Of a stretch of 64,000 nucleotides of DNA, positions 44,398-52,079 are shown piece after piece. The position numbers and the translations under genes are program-made. Each line of letters starts with the position of its first letter. The first letter of the stretch is position 1. Below the pieces are notes generated by a model. The model had not been told where the DNA came from. It made no database searches and saw only the letters and a program-made list of their open reading frames with translations. The DNA is from Fibrobacterota bacterium (lineage in GTDB: Bacteria > Fibrobacterota > Chitinivibrionia > Chitinivibrionales > FEN-1185): positions 49,768 to 113,767 of the forward strand of contig PLWQ01000003.1 of the NCBI GenBank assembly GCA_003165595.1. Direction: 5' to 3'.

Positions 44398-44788
44398 GGC
44401 GGCGCCCACCAAAACGGCTGCCCCACGCCGCCCTTATGGGCACGATCCCTACGGGGGCGACGGTCACTGGGCCACCCAATTCGGGGTCCTCTCGCTAACT
44501 CGACGTTTTCGTCCTCAGCTGTCTTTGCAAAGGCAGGTGACGAATGATGTAGCAAAGATTTTCATTTCAGAAAAAGCCAAAGAAACAGTCTTCCTGTTGC
44601 CCTTGCCTTCATTTCGAGTCCCTTTCCTTACGCATTGAACATCGCCCGTCGAAGAAAGCGCCTTGAGCAATCATCACTTCCTTTGATTCCGCATCACCGA
44701 CAGAGTTCCAGTCGCTTCAAAATCGAGTCACCCCGGCCAAAAGCTATAGGTTTCGCCACCCCGGTTCTTCAGACCGCAGCCCCATATT
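44398..44788. other. Gene-free region between kinase and EFR1-type gene
   Basis: About 390 bases between convergent genes. I see GC-rich, weakly palindromic sequence at 44400-44470 and nothing that reads as a conserved protein or RNA. Confidence 0.4.
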
Positions 44789-45571
44789 CTAACGGGCAAG
44801 CATCGTTTTCACCCCGACTTCGGGATGCCTGTAGCGCTTTCGGCCGATGGTCTTCTTTCCATATTGTATTGCCTCGACGGGGCACCATTGAAGGCACGCC
44901 AAGCACCCTTCGCAATGGTGTTGCCATTGGGGCCTTCCCTCGACAAGCTTTATGTTTTCAACAGGGCATATCTTGGCACAGATTCCGCACTTGGTGCAGG
45001 TTGGTTGCCAAAAGAATTTCTTGTCCGATACGGGTATCCTGCCGATTCCGAGATTGTAAATCAATCCCGAAAGAACCGCGTTGATTAACCAGTTGCCCTT
45101 TTCGATTCTTCCTTGAGCCCCTCGCTTAACGGTTTCCGCTATTTCCGCGATTTTTCCTTTTGAGTCATTGAAGATTTCCTGCTGTTTGTCACTCTCCAAC
45201 GCGCCGTACATTGGCACGTAATTTCCAGGCATCCTCATGCCGAACCCAGCCGAGAGTTTCATGCCGCCTTTCACAAGTACTCCCGACAGCATATGAAGGG
45301 TTGCGGCCGGGAATCCGCCGTAGGTCGTTACGGCAAATATGTATTTGCCGGCCCCGGCTCCCAATTTCGCGGCAAATTCTTTGACCGCACCGGGAAGGCC
45401 CCACATGTATACGGGGAATACGATTCCGATTCTATCGGCGGATACATCCGGATGTTTCGGAAACGGCTTCTGTATGCGGACAAGGAAGGTGCTGTCCAGC
45501 TTGGCGGCGATCTGTTGCGCCACCGCGAGAGAATTACCTGTTCCTGAAAAGTAAAAAATTGTCGTCTTCAT
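44789..45571 (-). CDS. EFR1-type flavodoxin-ferredoxin fusion protein
   Basis: A 260-residue protein. The N-terminal flavodoxin-like domain has the FMN phosphate loop FSGTGNSL (residues 8-15). The C-terminal domain has two 4Fe-4S motifs: C192-x2-C195-x2-C198-x3-C202 and C220-x2-C223-x2-C226-x3-C230. EFR1-family proteins are thought to move electrons between flavin and iron-sulphur centres in anaerobes, which hints at an anaerobic lifestyle. A clear promoter lies upstream. A relic of a second copy is at 16992-17093. Confidence 0.9.
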   Translation of the reverse strand: MKTTIFYFSGTGNSLAVAQQIAAKLDSTFLVRIQKPFPKHPDVSADRIGIVFPVYMWGLPGAVKEFAAKLGAGAGKYIFAVTTYGGFPAATLHMLSGVLVKGGMKLSAGFGMRMPGNYVPMYGALESDKQQEIFNDSKGKIAEIAETVKRGAQGRIEKGNWLINAVLSGLIYNLGIGRIPVSDKKFFWQPTCTKCGICAKICPVENIKLVEGRPQWQHHCEGCLACLQWCPVEAIQYGKKTIGRKRYRHPEVGVKTMLAR

Positions 45572-45611
45572 AGATTTAACTCCATTCTGGTTGGCATGCT
45601 ACGAGCTGCTT

Positions 45612-45640
45612 TATAAAATCAATTCATGTGAATTGTTCAA
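45612..45640 (-). promoter_or_regulatory. Promoter with palindromic operator for the EFR1-type gene
   Basis: On the minus strand TTGAAC (45635-45640) and TTTATA (45612-45617) have a 17-base spacer. The spacer contains the perfect palindrome AATTCATGTGAATT seen on the plus strand at 45621-45634, well placed for a repressor. Confidence 0.55.
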
Positions 45641-45716
45641 GCAAGGACAAAAAGGAAAGCGCAGGGAATGCCTTGGCTGACTCTGATGTGGGAACTCGCC
45701 ACTTTCCGGACGCATT

Positions 45717-45872
45717 CGCCCCGACATACCTGTGAAGTGTCGCCCGAGCAATGCCCAGTTCATTGCAAAGATGCGAAACGATGGTCTCCCTTTTCCCCAT
45801 CGCCGATTGGGCCAGTCTGATCTTTGGTTTTGTCGACTTGGGACGACGGGATCTTCTTCTTGTCTGATTTTC
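45717..45872 (-). pseudogene. C-terminal HTH fragment of a serine recombinase
   Basis: Minus-strand reading ENQTRRRSRRPKSTKPKIRL then SHLCNELGIARATLHRYVGA matches the linker and helix-turn-helix that end Tn3-type resolvases. No catalytic domain precedes it in frame. Together with the fragment at 42825-43017 it could be the two halves of one lost recombinase, but in the wrong order for a simple insertion. Confidence 0.65.
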
Positions 45873-46060
45873 GATCAGATTTGAAAAGCGATGTCTTAAC
45901 TCATGCTTGGCTGTGCTTCGGGTTGGCTGAAGGTGGCTGGTGAAGCATAGGTGGAGAACTGGCGAAGATTTGCTTTTAGCGGCAGACAAATGTGATTTTG
46001 ATGGTAAACTAAGAAGGGTTGAGCATCCTCTCTTTTTCCTCAACGAGAAAGGACACACCT

Positions 46061-46534
46061 GTGGAGACAATTGCCACGCCTTCAACAAGTTCTCTTGCTA
46101 ACGAAGGTTGGGATAGGTTTGTTGACACCGTGCAAGAAGCCAACCGTGAATTCGCCAGAGGAGTATTAGGTGACGCAACAAGAACGGTTTGGTCGCACGA
46201 TGATGATGTCACACTTTTCGGCGGGTATGGCGGCCTGGTTGAGCCTGGATGGAAAAGCGTTGAATCCCGTTTGACATTGGCGGCCCAGCAGTCTTCGAAA
46301 GATGGTACGTATATGTCCGAGGAGATCAAACATGCTATCAGCGGAAATTTTGCATATTTATTGCAGGTTGAACGGTATGTGTTTCCTGGAAAACCTCCAA
46401 TAGATTTTCGTGTGACAATTATCTGTAGGCTGGAATCTGATAGATGGAAGATCATTCATCGTCATGGTGATGTTATCAAAATGCAGCAAGGGCCAGCCCA
46501 CATTCACACTATGGAAATTGGCTTGGGTCAGTAA
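46061..46534 (+). CDS. SnoaL/NTF2-like protein
   Basis: A 157-residue protein; I place the start at GTG 46061, which follows an AAAGGA site, since upstream codons do not look like the family. The reading SLANEGWDRFVDTVQEANRE, then WSHDDDVTLFGGYGG and WKIIHRHGD, is the pattern of NTF2-like (SnoaL_3/DUF4440) proteins with a small ligand cavity. The role is unknown; such genes are frequent in cassettes and stress loci. Confidence 0.72.
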   Translation: METIATPSTSSLANEGWDRFVDTVQEANREFARGVLGDATRTVWSHDDDVTLFGGYGGLVEPGWKSVESRLTLAAQQSSKDGTYMSEEIKHAISGNFAYLLQVERYVFPGKPPIDFRVTIICRLESDRWKIIHRHGDVIKMQQGPAHIHTMEIGLGQ

Positions 46535-46700
46535 GATTTTCGAGTTTTCCCTCATTGATTGTGTTGACGGTATTAAGACTGTCCCAATAGGAGTACCACG
46601 TTGTGCCGGAATAATATAGAGCGACATAGGTGATATTGCCGGAAGGATAGTAGCCGATATCTTTCGTCGAGCCGACAGGCAGACTCACGGCCGAAGAATC
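46535..46700 (-). pseudogene. Possible fragment of an extracellular protein
   Basis: Minus-strand reading gives IHDSSAVSLPVGSTKDIGYY, YPSGNITYVALYYSGTTWYS, and YWDSLNTVNTINEGK, a Tyr/Ser-rich beta-type sequence like part of a secreted protein. It has no start and is cut by the DUF1016 gene. No family is recognised, so this is a tentative relic. Confidence 0.3.
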
Positions 46701-47297
46701 ATGGATAAGAAAGCGGTAATGAAAGCAAATTCCGCAATGGTTGCTCTCTACTATGATGTTGGAAGCGTTATTCTTGATCGACAAATTCAGGAAGGCTGGG
46801 GTGCACGCGTTATTGATCGCCTGTCGTTGGGCCTCAGAAAAACCTTTCCTGATATGAAAGGTTTTTCTCCTCGGAATCTCAAATACATGCGCGCCTTTGC
46901 GGCGGCGTGGCCAGATCGATCAATAGTGCAAGAGGATTTCTACATTGATCTTCTTTTCTATCACCTTAAGTTAAGATGCTATGTTGTGATTGAACTGAAG
47001 GCTGTACCTTTTGATGCTTCATTCCTTGGAAAGCTGAATTTTTATCTTTCCGCTGTAGACGATCTTCTGCGGCATCCTGATGACAAGCCAACTATCGGGT
47101 TATTACTGTGCAAATCCAAGAACAAAGTCCTTGTTGATTATGCATTGCGAGGTTTCAACAGACCAATCGGAATTTCAAATTGGGAAACCGAAATCGTCAA
47201 AACGCTTCCGCAAGAATTAAAAGGAAGTTTGCCTTCGATTGAAGAATTAGAAAATGAACTGTCTAAAAATAGCAAGCGCAAAGTATCTGCTCGGTAA
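46701..47297 (+). CDS. Miniature DUF1016 protein with internal deletion
   Basis: A 198-residue protein. Residues 1-75 resemble the middle of the DUF1016 N-terminal domain (SAMVALYYDVGSVIL, GFSPRNLKYMRAFAAAW). They are joined directly to the nuclease-like part EDFYIDLLFYHLKLRCYVVI with IELKA, keeping the Asp and Glu-x-Lys of the PD-(D/E)XK site. Compared with the 371-residue relative at 15161-16276, about 30 N-terminal and 100 or more central residues are missing, yet the frame is open. It may be a functional minimal form or a decaying copy. It precedes attC-like site I. Confidence 0.7.
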   Translation: MDKKAVMKANSAMVALYYDVGSVILDRQIQEGWGARVIDRLSLGLRKTFPDMKGFSPRNLKYMRAFAAAWPDRSIVQEDFYIDLLFYHLKLRCYVVIELKAVPFDASFLGKLNFYLSAVDDLLRHPDDKPTIGLLLCKSKNKVLVDYALRGFNRPIGISNWETEIVKTLPQELKGSLPSIEELENELSKNSKRKVSAR

Positions 47298-47302
47298 CGC
47301 AC

Positions 47303-47399
47303 CACCAACAGCCGCAGCACAAAAACGTGGCAGACTTATAGGATTGTTGAGTGTACTTGATATGCCGCGCCTTCGAGCGAGTGCGGCGCACGTTGTGGT
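47303..47399 (+). repeat. attC-like site I
   Basis: About 97 bases. Left edge CCACCAACAGCCGCAGCAC pairs with the right part GTGCGGCGCACGTTGTGG. Same AAC...GTT border logic as sites A-H but a different inner sequence. Follows the miniature DUF1016 gene by 6 bases. Confidence 0.55.
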
Positions 47400-47514
47400 T
47401 CAATGCTTTAACCGCAAATCATTATCATAAAAGACCGGCATGCTAAATTATATACACAAGAGCATTGAATTTCTGAATAAATATTGGCGCTTCGGTGATT
47501 TGTGTGGGTCCTGC

Positions 47515-47672
47515 CAGGGTGCGCCCCTTTCGGCCCTTGCTAGGCGAAAATGCACCCCGTCCATACAGGAGCTTGTGAGAGACACAACACCCTTTACGAA
47601 AAGCGCTTGCGCGAAGTACCGCTCCTGTGTGGACGGGTCGCTTGCACAAGGGCCTTCCGGGGCATCACCCTG
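47515..47672. repeat. Long imperfect inverted repeat upstream of vapBC
   Basis: Two arms of about 50 bases (47515-47572 and 47621-47672) are reverse complements with a few mismatches: CAGGGTG, CGGCCCTTG and CCCGTCCA-ACAGGAGC in the left arm recur inverted in the right arm. The central loop holds GACACAACACCC. It can fold into a very long stem. It could be another recombination site, a mobile element of the MITE kind, or a structured RNA. Confidence 0.6.
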
Positions 47673-47707
47673 TCACCCACACAAAACCCCGATGACCCTA
47701 AATATTA

Positions 47708-47750
47708 TTGCCTTTTCTATTTATTTTGGTATATATTATGGTATAACCAT
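47708..47750 (+). promoter_or_regulatory. vapBC promoter and operator
   Basis: TTGCCT at 47708-47713 and a TATATATT box at 47730-47737 give a promoter with 16-18 base spacing. The perfect palindrome ATGGT-ATA-ACCAT (47738-47750) lies right after the -10 and just before AAGGAGG, a good site for VapBC autorepression. Confidence 0.6.
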
Positions 47751-47761
47751 AAGGAGGAATT

Positions 47762-47995
47762 ATGACTACAGCAAAGTTATTCAAAAATGGCAGAAGCCAA
47801 GCAGTTAGACTTCCAAAGGAGTATCGCTTTGACAGTGACGAAGGCGAGGTGGTCATTAAAAGACTTGGCAAGGCTGTCGTATTAATTTCAAAATCTGAGC
47901 TAAAGAATGTTTTTTTGGGTTCCCTGTCGAAATTTCCGGACGATTTTGAAATTGAAAGGAATAAGTCAGCATCGAGACGAGAAATCTGCCTATGA
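47762..47995 (+). CDS. vapB: VapB antitoxin
   Basis: A 77-residue antitoxin with an N-terminal AbrB/MazE-type swapped-hairpin DNA-binding domain: TTAKLFKNGRSQAVRLPKEY and VVIKRLGKAVVLI. The C-terminal tail would bind and block the toxin. AAGGAGGA precedes the ATG. The stop overlaps the vapC start as ATGA, so both are made together; the pair should repress its own promoter. Confidence 0.93.
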   Translation: MTTAKLFKNGRSQAVRLPKEYRFDSDEGEVVIKRLGKAVVLISKSELKNVFLGSLSKFPDDFEIERNKSASRREICL

Positions 47996-48393
47996 AATAT
48001 CTTTTGGACACAAATATATGTATCTATTTGATAAAGAAACAATATCCAGAAATTCTTTCCAAATTGTTAAGAGTGGGGTTTGACAAAATCGGGATTTCTA
48101 CAATTACTTTAGCTGAATTGGAATATGGCGTCGCAAATAGTAACCGTTCTTTCGAAGCTCAAACAGCGCTGCTGGAATTTATCCTTCCTTTTGAAATCCT
48201 CGATTTTAATTATACTGCTGCTTCATTTTACGGAAAAATCCGTAAAGAATTAAAGGACAAAGGCCAGCCAATTAGTGACATGGATATGCTGATAGCATCA
48301 ATTGCCATGGCAAATGAACTCATTGTTGTAACAAATAATGAGAAAGAATTCAAACGGATATCAGAACTGAAAATTGAAAATTGGAAGAACTGA
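47992..48393 (+). CDS. vapC: VapC PIN-domain toxin
   Basis: A 133-residue PIN-domain ribonuclease. Acidic residues are Asp6 (LLDTNICIYL), Glu42/Glu44 (LAELEYG) and Asp96/Asp98 (ISDMDMLIA); VVTNNEKEF near 112-120 is the fourth conserved region. VapC toxins cut tRNA or rRNA to stop translation when VapB is degraded. Second gene of the vapBC operon, followed by a partial attC-like site. Confidence 0.94.
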   Translation: MKYLLDTNICIYLIKKQYPEILSKLLRVGFDKIGISTITLAELEYGVANSNRSFEAQTALLEFILPFEILDFNYTAASFYGKIRKELKDKGQPISDMDMLIASIAMANELIVVTNNEKEFKRISELKIENWKN

Positions 48394-48462
48394 CATCTAT
48401 TCTGAAATCTGAATTCAAACAACTGAGCACGCCGGAAAATAAAATAAGCGGTTAAAGCACTG

Positions 48463-48530
48463 CCCGCAACAGCCGCAGCACGAAACGCGGCTAATGTATT
48501 GATATTATGCGTCTGCGCCGCCATGTGGCT
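48463..48530 (+). repeat. Partial attC-like site J
   Basis: TGCCCGCAACAGCCGCAGCACG at the left resembles the left arm of site I (ACCAACAGCCGCAGCAC), and GCGGCT follows as a short pairing arm. I cannot find a convincing GTT right core, so the site may be damaged. It follows vapC by 70 bases. Confidence 0.35.
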
Positions 48531-48710
48531 TTTGATCGTCTTCTTGCTCGTCTATTTTCCGGTCACACGAAAGACCTGATAGTCAAAGGCGGGTACGAGC
48601 GGACTCCCGGGCGATCTGCATTCAGCAATTGAAAGAATTCGGCAATTTTACAGAACGATAGTAGTAGCATGACAGATAATCTATTGAAAATCTTTTCCAT
48701 AAGGATGGCT

Positions 48711-48977
48711 ATGAATTTTAGGACTTCGCTGGTGCTTGGAGTAAGTGGACTGTGCCTAATTCTTTCGGTACAGTCATGTGATAGAGCAAATCCCCTTAAC
48801 CATCAAGATTTAAATACCATTACCGATATTGACGGTAATCTTTATCATACAATTGAAATAGGCAGGCGGCACCGAGGCATTTGGCCGGGCCCGGAGGGAG
48901 ACCGGCCCGAGCGCAGCGAGGGAAACGCCCAAATCCGAAATGAACAACTGCAAGAAGAATCCTTGCCCTATATATGA
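48711..48977 (+). pseudogene. Truncated lipoprotein with the start of a FISUMP-like domain
   Basis: ATG 48711 (AAGGAT upstream) opens a lipoprotein signal with lipobox LSVQSC. After a short linker comes TITDIDGNLYHTIEIG, the beginning of the domain named after Fibrobacter succinogenes major paralogous proteins, which normally continues with a Trp-containing stretch. At codon 51 the reading enters a GC-rich palindrome and soon stops. The domain is therefore broken. This is the strongest lineage clue in the window. Confidence 0.65.
48876..48935. repeat. GC-rich palindromic element
   Basis: GGCCGGGCCCGGAGGGAGAC then CGGCCCGAGCGCAGCGAG forms nested stems (GGCCGG/CCGGCC, and a GAGCGCAGCGAG motif). 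It interrupts the truncated lipoprotein. A similar GAGCGAGCCGGA motif occurs at 49855-49875. Confidence 0.45.
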
Positions 48978-49041
48978 CAAACGGGAAAAGAGCGTCTATC
49001 CTCACTCCTTCCCCGTTTGAAACTCAACAAGCGGCCCGATC

Positions 49042-49509
49042 TCAGGCGACGTCGTCGATAGCCTGCACCTCGTCGGTCTCGGCCTCAGTCTCCCTGCCCG
49101 AATTGGGATCGAGTTCCATCATTTCGCTTTCCTTCATCATCTGCTCGATAAGGTCTTCCCTGCCGATTTGACGCAGATGCCGGATTCTCTTATATTCATT
49201 CCGGTGTTCCGGGCAATACTTGGGATAGATGTACTGCCGCGGATAGATCTTGACCTCAAACTGGTTGTCGCACCCTTCGAGCGCGCAATTGAGCACCATG
49301 GTGATCACCTCGGTGTAATTGTGCTTGAAGGTCTGATTCTTGATGTTCACGTCTTCGGGCTTGGTGCGTTTGCGAATTCTGTATCTGTCCTGCCGGTGTT
49401 CGGGGCAGTATTTGGAGATGTGAATCCCGAAAAAGATCTTGCCGCACCCCGGGTACTGACACTTCTTTTCACGGAGTTTCTGGCGACGTCTGGACTTGGG
49501 TAACTGCAT
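49042..49509 (-). CDS. Twin zinc-finger-like protein
   Basis: A 155-residue basic protein with two copies of a Cys-rich unit: CQYPGCGKIFF...KYCPEHRQDRYRIRK and CALEGCDNQFE...KYCPEHRNEYKRIRH. Each has C-x4-C and a later C-x2-H, which suits one zinc each, followed by a basic helix. The C-terminus is acidic (ETEAETDEVQ). Nucleic-acid binding is a reasonable inference; the family is not known to me. It stands alone, transcribed away from the MCE operon. Confidence 0.7.
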   Translation of the reverse strand: MQLPKSRRRQKLREKKCQYPGCGKIFFGIHISKYCPEHRQDRYRIRKRTKPEDVNIKNQTFKHNYTEVITMVLNCALEGCDNQFEVKIYPRQYIYPKYCPEHRNEYKRIRHLRQIGREDLIEQMMKESEMMELDPNSGRETEAETDEVQAIDDVA

Positions 49510-49930
49510 AGACGTTTCGCATCCTTTCCTGGTTCGGGCGTATATGTATCGCTAAGACTTATATTCCCTTAAGAACCGGCCCTTGCCCTAAACAGCCATC
49601 CAAATATATCGCGCAAAGGCAAAAAAAACAACAACTATCTGGTATTATTTTGGGCTCGGATGAACGGAAAACGGGTTTTACCGTGATTCGTAATACGCTG
49701 ATTTGCAACACGATGCGTATGCTTTTTCAAGCAAATTCCGCAAAATTTACAGCATGCTAATATGCCCGGTTTTGCTTGACAAGACGGTTGAACATTGTGT
49801 CAAGTGAAGCGCCGCGGACCCGAGTCCGGCACTGCACCGCAGGGCTGCGCGCGTAGCGGCGAGCGAGCCGGAAGAGCCGTCGCGGTGACGTTGTTCCGGG
49901 CGCACGGATTGTTCCAAAAGGGTGGGTCGC
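49510..49930. promoter_or_regulatory. Regulatory region upstream of the MCE operon
   Basis: No gene. A perfect inverted repeat CTTGACA (49775-49781) and TGTCAAG (49798-49804) is 16 bases apart; its left half also looks like a -35 box. Downstream, 49805-49890 is a GC-rich palindromic stretch with GCGAGCGAGCCGG. Operator or promoter function is inferred. Confidence 0.4.
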
Positions 49931-50992
49931 ATGGCGCCTGTGTTTGAATTGCCGGCATCGGTGAACAGGGAGTGGGTCGAGCACGAGGGCCGTTCCCTCT
50001 TGTCATTGCGGACCGCGGATGCGCCCGTGCTTGACGCATCGAAAACGGTTCTTGTAGACTCCGCCGGCATTTCTCTCCTCACCTACGTTGCCGGGCAACA
50101 CGCGAAAACCGGCCGCAAGCTTGTGCTGCGCAACGCTTCCGGCGCCCTTCTTTCCGCGCTCGGCCAGGGCGCCAAATCTCATGAGCCCGCGCCTCTCCGC
50201 GCCGTGCAAGGGGAAAATTTCTTTGGCCGTGTCGGCGAATTTGCCTTGTCTCTTTACAACTCGCTTGTTCTCGCTTTGTCGATGCTGGCCGAAATCCTGT
50301 ATTGGAGCTCGCTGGGGTTGCTCAAGCGGCGGGACTTCCGCAAGGGAGCAATTGAGCAGCAGATGTACCAGATGGGGTACAAGGCGGTGGGAATAGTGGG
50401 CCTGCTGTCGTTTCTCATAGGCGATGTGCTGGCGCTGCAGGCCGCCATGCAGCTCGAACATTTCGGCGCGGGGATCTTTCTTGCTCCCATGATAGTGATT
50501 TCCATGATCAAGGAAATCGGGCCGCTCATGACGGCAATTATCCTCACCGGCCGCAACGGCAGCGCCATAACCGCCGAGATCGCAACCATGGTTGTGGGAG
50601 AGGAGATCGACGCCTTGCGCACCATGGGCATTCACCCGGTGCAATTCGTGATCGTACCCAAGTTTTTTGCGCTCTCCCTCACCATGCCCCTGCTTTCGAT
50701 AACCGGTTCGATTGTGGGACTTGTCGGCGGCTATCTGGTTGCGGTTTTCTACCTGGATATCTCGTCGGGACTCTTTATCCGCGAGATGATGAAGAACATC
50801 GTATTTGCCGACGTGGTGGCCAATATCGTGAAGTCGGTGGTATTTTCCTGGCTCATAATATGGATAGGCGCGTTCCACGGGTTTAGGGTGCGGGGCGGCG
50901 CAGAGGCTGTCGGCAAGGAGACCACGGCCAGCGTGGTAATGGGCATTTTTGCGATCATCATAGCGGATGCGGCGTTTTCGTTTATTTTCTGA
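49931..50992 (+). CDS. mlaE: MlaE-type ABC permease with N-terminal STAS domain
   Basis: A 353-residue inner-membrane permease of the MCE/Mla lipid transport family. Residues 1-90 form a STAS-like domain (KTVLVDSAGISLLTYVAG, KLVLRNASGALLSALG), equivalent to a fused MlaB. Then come the interfacial helix and five to six membrane segments with conserved FLIGDVLALQAAMQLEHFGA, IGPLMTAIILTGRNGSA and EIDALRTMGI. I start at ATG 49931; a GTG nine bases earlier is possible. First gene of a five-gene operon, separated from the ATPase gene by a palindromic repeat. Confidence 0.92.
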   Translation: MAPVFELPASVNREWVEHEGRSLLSLRTADAPVLDASKTVLVDSAGISLLTYVAGQHAKTGRKLVLRNASGALLSALGQGAKSHEPAPLRAVQGENFFGRVGEFALSLYNSLVLALSMLAEILYWSSLGLLKRRDFRKGAIEQQMYQMGYKAVGIVGLLSFLIGDVLALQAAMQLEHFGAGIFLAPMIVISMIKEIGPLMTAIILTGRNGSAITAEIATMVVGEEIDALRTMGIHPVQFVIVPKFFALSLTMPLLSITGSIVGLVGGYLVAVFYLDISSGLFIREMMKNIVFADVVANIVKSVVFSWLIIWIGAFHGFRVRGGAEAVGKETTASVVMGIFAIIIADAAFSFIF

Positions 50993-51003
50993 GAAGAAAA
51001 AGA

Positions 51004-51135
51004 TTCACCACAGAGACACAGAGGACACGGAGAAAAAATGGATTAAAGATTGAAAATTAAAGATTACAAATTTTTAATCTTGAATTCTAATTTTTAATTT
51101 CTTCATCTCTGTGTTCTCTGTGTCTCTGTGGTGAG
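51004..51135. repeat. Palindromic repeat inside the MCE operon
   Basis: Arms of about 30 bases (51004-51032, starting TTCACCACAGAGACACAGAG, and 51106-51135) are reverse complements. The AT-rich middle also folds back (AAAGATTGAAAATTAAAGAT against ATCTTGAATTCTAATTTT-like sequence). CACAGAGACACAGAG repeats of this type are spread in many bacterial genomes. It lies between mlaE and mlaF and may affect their joint expression or serve as an RNA processing site. Confidence 0.75.
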
Positions 51136-51269
51136 TCTTCTTGTTTCCCGTTGTTTCTTGCCAGGAAAGCATCTCAAGTTGTATACTGTAAAAGCCGCCG
51201 CCCCAATGCCTTTGAAGCATACGGCAAGGCACGGGAGAGTTCGGTAATCGTCGCACTGGTCAACAAACT

Positions 51270-52079
51270 ATGGCAAGCAACGAATCTTCACCCATCATAG
51301 AAGTGCGCAACGTGACCGTCCGCTACGGAAACCGGACCGTGCTCGACAACGTGAGCCTCTCGGTTGTGCCCCGCGAGATACGGGTGATTCTGGGGCCGTC
51401 CGGATGCGGCAAGACCACGCTGCTCAAGACGATTTTGGGCCTGCTCGTTCCGGCAAGCGGCAGCGTTTGGCTGTTCGGCACGCAGGTCGGCGACCTTGAC
51501 TCACAGGAAACCATGTCGCTGCTCAAGCGCGCCGGCATCCTGTTCCAGAACGGCGCGCTGCTCGGTTCCCTCACCGTGGAGGAAAACGTGGCCCTGCCGC
51601 TGCAGATGCACACGAAACTGCCGCCGGCGCTGGTGCGGGAGATCGTGCATTTGAAACTGTCGCAGGTAGGGCTCGGTCAAGCCGCTCCCCTGCTTCCGGA
51701 AGAGTTGTCGGGCGGCATGCGCAAGCGCGCAGCGCTGGCGCGCGCCCTGGTGCTCGACCCGCCGGTACTGTTCTGCGACGAGCCGTCGGCCGGGCTCGAC
51801 CCGGTGACCGCGGCAGGGCTCGACGAGCTCCTGCTGTCGCTGCGGTCGTCCCTGTCGATAACCATCCTGGTGGTGACGCACGAGCTTGCGTCCATAGAGG
51901 CGATCGCGGACAACATCGTGTTTCTTTACAAAGGGGGCGTCTTGTACGAAGGTCCGCTCTCGGGGGCAAAACTCCTCGCCGAGGGCCCGGTGTTCGACTT
52001 CTTCATGCGCAAGGACAGCGCGCCGGGCCGCACGCAGGCGGCCTCGGAATTTCCGTTTCTCGTGGAGCAGACCGCATGA
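51270..52079 (+). CDS. mlaF: MlaF-type ABC ATPase
   Basis: A 269-residue ABC ATPase with Walker A GPSGCGKTT, Q-loop FQNGALLGSLTV, signature LSGGMRKRAALARAL, Walker B VLFCDEPSAGLDP and the switch His in VVTHEL. It drives lipid transport with the MlaE permease. The stop overlaps the MCE gene start as ATGA. Confidence 0.94.
   Translation: MASNESSPIIEVRNVTVRYGNRTVLDNVSLSVVPREIRVILGPSGCGKTTLLKTILGLLVPASGSVWLFGTQVGDLDSQETMSLLKRAGILFQNGALLGSLTVEENVALPLQMHTKLPPALVREIVHLKLSQVGLGQAAPLLPEELSGGMRKRAALARALVLDPPVLFCDEPSAGLDPVTAAGLDELLLSLRSSLSITILVVTHELASIEAIADNIVFLYKGGVLYEGPLSGAKLLAEGPVFDFFMRKDSAPGRTQAASEFPFLVEQTA

Noticed and set aside
47440-47808. Open frame of 122 codons before vapBC
   Set aside because: It spans the long inverted repeat and the vapB promoter and start; no protein-like pattern.
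50003-50878. A 291-codon minus-strand open frame
   Set aside because: Antisense to mlaE, whose family motifs are clear; the antisense translation is His/Gln/Arg-rich without a fold.
51074-51256. Open frame of 60 codons with a THHRDTENTE stretch
   Set aside because: That peptide is just the translation of the CACAGAGACACAGAG repeat and appears widely as a false gene.
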